Positions 61,335-64,000 of a DNA stretch of 64,000 bases are shown here, piece after piece; position 1 is the stretch's first letter; each line of letters begins with the position of its first letter. The position numbers and the translations under genes are program-made. This DNA is from JAIXWP01 sp041391745 (GTDB taxonomy: Bacteria; Bacteroidota; Bacteroidia; Flavobacteriales_D; Sanyastnellaceae): NCBI GenBank assembly GCA_041391745.1, contig JAWKNK010000006.1, positions 107,367 through 171,366 on the forward strand, in the 5' to 3' direction. The notes under the pieces were generated by a model. That model saw only the letters and a list, made by a program, of their open reading frames with translations, ran no database searches and was not told where the DNA came from.

Positions 61335-63276
61335 TCAATAATTGCTTAGTGATCGTGTTGCGCTCCGTTTGAATAACTAGGTAGTACGCACCATTTGCAA
61401 GTTCGGACACATCTAATTTAGACACTCCAGAAGATTTTCCTGAAAGGATAACTTCTCCCAAAGTTCCCACTAAATTCCAATGGAATACTTCTGTGGAATT
61501 TTGGAAACCGAATGAACATTCGGTATGTGATGGGTTAGGGTAAAGCACTAGCAATTGCTCTGTCAATTCGAAGATAGAATTTTCAATCGCTACAAAATCT
61601 TGTGAAGTAACAGTACATCCATTCGCGTCGGTAATTGTCACAGAGTGTGGTTCTCCAAAAAGTAGAATAGCGGTTGCCGTTTCTGCTCCGGTAGTCCACA
61701 AATATTCATAAGGACCTACACCACCAGAAGCAGCTACCTCAATGGATCCATCAATTTCTAAGTTTTCTTGTACCACTTCAAAAACTAAGTTGCCTGGTGC
61801 AAAAATAGAAACCGTTTCCACTACTGTACAACCTGTTTCGTTGGTAGCCTCTACAATGTAGGATCCAGCACATAAGTCTGTTCTTGTTGAGGCTTCCGTT
61901 CCATCTTCCCATAAATAGGTTACTACGCTGGTAGCATCAAGAGATTCTAAATTGGCTTGGCCATCACAGCTTTCAGCGCACAAAGCATCAATTGCTGAAG
62001 ACTCAACTGTGAATGCATCAGGAGATTCAACGGTAACTTCCACGCTTGCTTCGCAACCATTTGCATCAAGGAAAGTGTAGCTGTAAGTTCCAGGATTGTC
62101 TACCGTGCTAGTTGAAATATCTTGCTGGTATGGTTCGGTTCCTCCAGTTGCTTGAAATACAACAGTACCGAATTCATCATTGCAGAACATAGGTTCCGCT
62201 GATGCCGTCACTTCAAAGATCTCTGGAGCTGTGATAGTGAAAACTGCGGTTTGAGAACAAGCATTCATATCCAATACCATTAAAGTCCATTCTCCCGCTG
62301 CCAAATTATTAATAGTATTATTACCACTTGTGGCAGTTCCATTTTCTCCATTCAAGCTGATCATATAAGAGTTGTTGTCTGGCGTTCCGCCCTCAATGGT
62401 AAAGGATACGGAGCCATTGTCAGAACCAGCACATGTGGCATCACTAGAAACATAATCTAGCAACAATTCACTTGGTTCAATTATATCAAAACTCAAGTTA
62501 GTTACTTGATTTAATGCGTCGGTAATGGTAACTGAATATGTTCCAGCGGGTAAATTGTTTCTGTCCTCTGTGTCCGCATTGTCACTCCATAGGAACGTGT
62601 AGGGTGAATTTCCAGTAAGCACACTCACATCAATGCTTCCCGTTGGCTCGCCAAAGCAGAAAGGATTTTCTACTGTGCCAGAAGCTGTCAAAGCAGCTGC
62701 TTCATTCATTGTGAAATTGGTGCTATTGGCTAAGTCACCAGACGTGTTGCCTGATAAATTCACACAATTACCTGCTGCGTAAAATCGCACAGTGCCAGTA
62801 CCAGCAGCTGGTGCCGTCCACGAAAGATTAAATTGATTATTAGGAGTCACACCATTGTGTTCAACATAGGTACGACCTGCATAGGTGCCAACCGTTACCA
62901 ACTTTTGTTTGACGTTAGATGCGAGGTTTGAATATCCGCCAAGTGGTGTGTTTGCTCCTAATGTTAAACATGTCATTTGAAATCCGTATCCAGCTGGTGA
63001 ACCCATTCCTGGTTGCACCGTTACACGCATGTCATAAGTCTGACCTGGTGAATAGGTACTTATAGAATTGTTAGTCCCTGCTTCAAATGCTTGAATGGAA
63101 ACGGACACAGGTCCAAAATTTCCACCACTGTGGCAACTTGAACATATAGCTGTTTCACCAGGAGCTCCTGTATTTCCTGTGTTGGCTTGTGTTGCTCTTC
63201 CGTTAGAGTTGGAGGCAAATAAAAAGTAAAGCACTGCTCCGAAGAAAAGCAGTGAAATGGTAGAGGTACGTTTCAC
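61324..63276 (-). CDS. T9SS type A protein with choice-of-anchor V domain and SprB-like repeats
   Basis: 650 residues with a signal peptide. Residues about 30-195 match the choice-of-anchor V (Reeler-like) domain, starting GNTGAPGETAICSSCHSGG with a CxxCH motif. Several SprB/HYR-like repeats follow (GNSPYTFLWSDN, TGGTEPYQ, GVGPYEYLWTTGAE). The C-terminal about 75 residues are a type A sorting domain (LVLYPNPSHTECSF ... GAYYLVIQTERNTITKQLLIKK). It is exported through T9SS and attached to the surface. CxxCH might bind heme, but in this family it is usually structural or undetermined. Confidence 0.87.
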   Translation of the reverse strand: MKRTSTISLLFFGAVLYFLFASNSNGRATQANTGNTGAPGETAICSSCHSGGNFGPVSVSIQAFEAGTNNSISTYSPGQTYDMRVTVQPGMGSPAGYGFQMTCLTLGANTPLGGYSNLASNVKQKLVTVGTYAGRTYVEHNGVTPNNQFNLSWTAPAAGTGTVRFYAAGNCVNLSGNTSGDLANSTNFTMNEAAALTASGTVENPFCFGEPTGSIDVSVLTGNSPYTFLWSDNADTEDRNNLPAGTYSVTITDALNQVTNLSFDIIEPSELLLDYVSSDATCAGSDNGSVSFTIEGGTPDNNSYMISLNGENGTATSGNNTINNLAAGEWTLMVLDMNACSQTAVFTITAPEIFEVTASAEPMFCNDEFGTVVFQATGGTEPYQQDISTSTVDNPGTYSYTFLDANGCEASVEVTVESPDAFTVESSAIDALCAESCDGQANLESLDATSVVTYLWEDGTEASTRTDLCAGSYIVEATNETGCTVVETVSIFAPGNLVFEVVQENLEIDGSIEVAASGGVGPYEYLWTTGAETATAILLFGEPHSVTITDANGCTVTSQDFVAIENSIFELTEQLLVLYPNPSHTECSFGFQNSTEVFHWNLVGTLGEVILSGKSSGVSKLDVSELANGAYYLVIQTERNTITKQLLIKK

Positions 63277-63336
63277 GGTCTTAAATGTTTTTTTAGTGAC
63301 CGATTCGCGTTCAGAATAGTTGTATTTGAAATTAAT

Positions 63337-64000
63337 TTATTTTCCAGATCCTCTGAGAACAATGAGGATGGTGTAAGCTAGGATTTTGAAATCCATAGCT
63401 AAAGACATGTTTTCGATATATAAAATATCATACTTCAAACGTTGAATCATTTGATCCACATTCTCTGCATATCCATATTTCACTTGACCCCAGCTTGTAA
63501 TTCCTGGTCGAACCTTATGCAAGTGCCTGTAATGAGGCGCTTTTTGCATAATTAAGTCAATGAAATATTGCCTTTCCGGACGAGGACCTACCAGCGACAT
63601 ATCACCTTTGATCACATTCCAAAATTGTGGGAGCTCATCAATGCGAGTCTTACGCATGGCTCTTCCAATAGGTGTAACACGAGAGTCAGTGCTCGAACTC
63701 AATTGAGGACCATCTGCTTCTGCATTGACCACCATCGTTCTGAATTTATAAATCTGAAATGGTCGAGCATGTTTTCCAATTCTTTCTTGTGAAAAGAAGA
63801 CAGGGCCTTTGGATGTAAACTTTATGATTAAGCTTAAAATCAAGAAAACAGGTGAAAGTATCAATAGAGCCACCGCTGACACAAAAATGTCAATTATCCG
63901 TTTTAGTGAAAATTGCCACGCAGGCATTAATTCACGTGTCACTCGAATTAACGGCACACCATAAATGCTGCTTGTTCTTACAGATCCACTAACGATGTCA
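63337..64000 (-). CDS. Undecaprenyl-phosphate sugar phosphotransferase (partial, N-terminus outside window)
   Basis: The frame is open from 63337 to the right edge; the first ATG (63957) is internal. The C-terminal bacterial sugar transferase domain is complete: SLKRIIDIFVSAVALLILSPVF (membrane helix), GPVFFSQERIGKHARPFQIYKFRTM, TRIDELPQFWNVIKGDMSLVGPRPER and HKVRPGITSWGQVKYGYAEN. Upstream codons reach DIVSGSVRTSSIYGVPLIRVTR, the end of the CoA-binding-like domain of EPS-type enzymes. It starts polysaccharide repeat-unit synthesis on undecaprenyl phosphate in the inner membrane. Confidence 0.9.
   Translation of the reverse strand, partial: DIVSGSVRTSSIYGVPLIRVTRELMPAWQFSLKRIIDIFVSAVALLILSPVFLILSLIIKFTSKGPVFFSQERIGKHARPFQIYKFRTMVVNAEADGPQLSSSTDSRVTPIGRAMRKTRIDELPQFWNVIKGDMSLVGPRPERQYFIDLIMQKAPHYRHLHKVRPGITSWGQVKYGYAENVDQMIQRLKYDILYIENMSLAMDFKILAYTILIVLRGSGK

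Overview
The window looks like chromosomal DNA of an uncultured or environmental member of the Bacteroidetes, most likely order Flavobacteriales. The evidence is type IX secretion (T9SS) sorting domains, a PorP/SprF protein, gliding-motility-type C-termini, a flavobacterial zeaxanthin operon with a CrtYcd-type cyclase, BshB1 of bacillithiol synthesis, very weak Shine-Dalgarno sites, and promoters of the TAnnTTTG type. No phage, IS element, CRISPR array or rRNA was seen. One tRNA (His) is present. Genus cannot be named from sequence alone.

Layout. 1-3.5 kb (minus): an LPP20-like lipoprotein (cut by the window edge), a CsgG-family lipoprotein and a DUF4476 protein. 3.6-11.3 kb (plus): saccharopine dehydrogenase, an exported protein, IspH, MutL, two rhomboid proteins and a membrane-anchored EEP-family hydrolase. 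11.3-15.9 kb (minus): a translationally coupled carotenoid operon crtI-crtB-(exported unknown)-idi-crtZ-crtYcd, preceded by three 11-bp-phased repeats that match the CarH/LitR photoreceptor operator. 16-22.6 kb: M23 peptidase, BshB1, a glycosyltransferase, tRNA-His, VanY-like peptidase, TrxB, an RluA-type pseudouridine synthase and PanB. 22.7-30.4 kb (plus): an unusual six-gene envelope cluster. It holds two lipoproteins with divergent DUF1549-like repeats, a Tat-signal DUF1501-like protein, a CX4CH heme-type lipoprotein, a small lipoprotein and a 1162-residue CUB/T9SS type B protein.

30.4-33.2 kb (minus): persulfide dioxygenase-rhodanese and sulfide:quinone reductase, followed by PorP/SprF, MurA, a TlpA-type thioredoxin, GrpE and DnaJ. 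38.2-44.1 kb: phenylacetyl-CoA epoxidase genes paaBCD, paaA and paaE, with a Crp-type regulator, three rhodaneses and a thioredoxin sitting between paaB and paaA. 44.1-54 kb: ABC-F ATPase, ElaA-like acetyltransferase, DinB-like protein, O-antigen ligase and a 2-oxoacid dehydrogenase E2, nearly all broken by many small indels. Then come a TPR/PD40 protein, a DEDDh exonuclease and a frameshifted glycosyltransferase. 54-64 kb (mostly minus): GT2, FtsE, an outer-membrane barrel, an M16 peptidase pair, HutH (plus), a T9SS type A protein and a truncated sugar transferase.

How parts work together. The strongest new signal is a small sulfur regulon. Three near-identical 16-bp sites (TGTGAY-N4-GTTACA type) lie in front of the persulfide dioxygenase, the sulfide:quinone reductase and the rhodanese/thioredoxin operon. 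The last operon is immediately downstream of a cysteine-containing Crp-type regulator. At two of the sites the distance to a -7-like element is identical (36.5 bp from site centre to the final G). Both sulfur blocks also separate genes that normally adjoin (T9SS type B protein/PorP and paaA/paaB). A second strong signal is the light/B12-type operator at the crt operon. The third is the DUF1501/DUF1549-like/heme/T9SS cluster, which resembles a remodelled version of the planctomycete PSCyt/DUF1549/DUF1501 gene sets.

Caution: the frameshifts at 14.16, 32.42, 44.9-48.6 and 53.0-53.25 kb occur mostly at short homopolymers, in genes whose residues are otherwise well conserved. Sequencing or assembly error is the most likely cause, so those genes should not be read as biologically dead.
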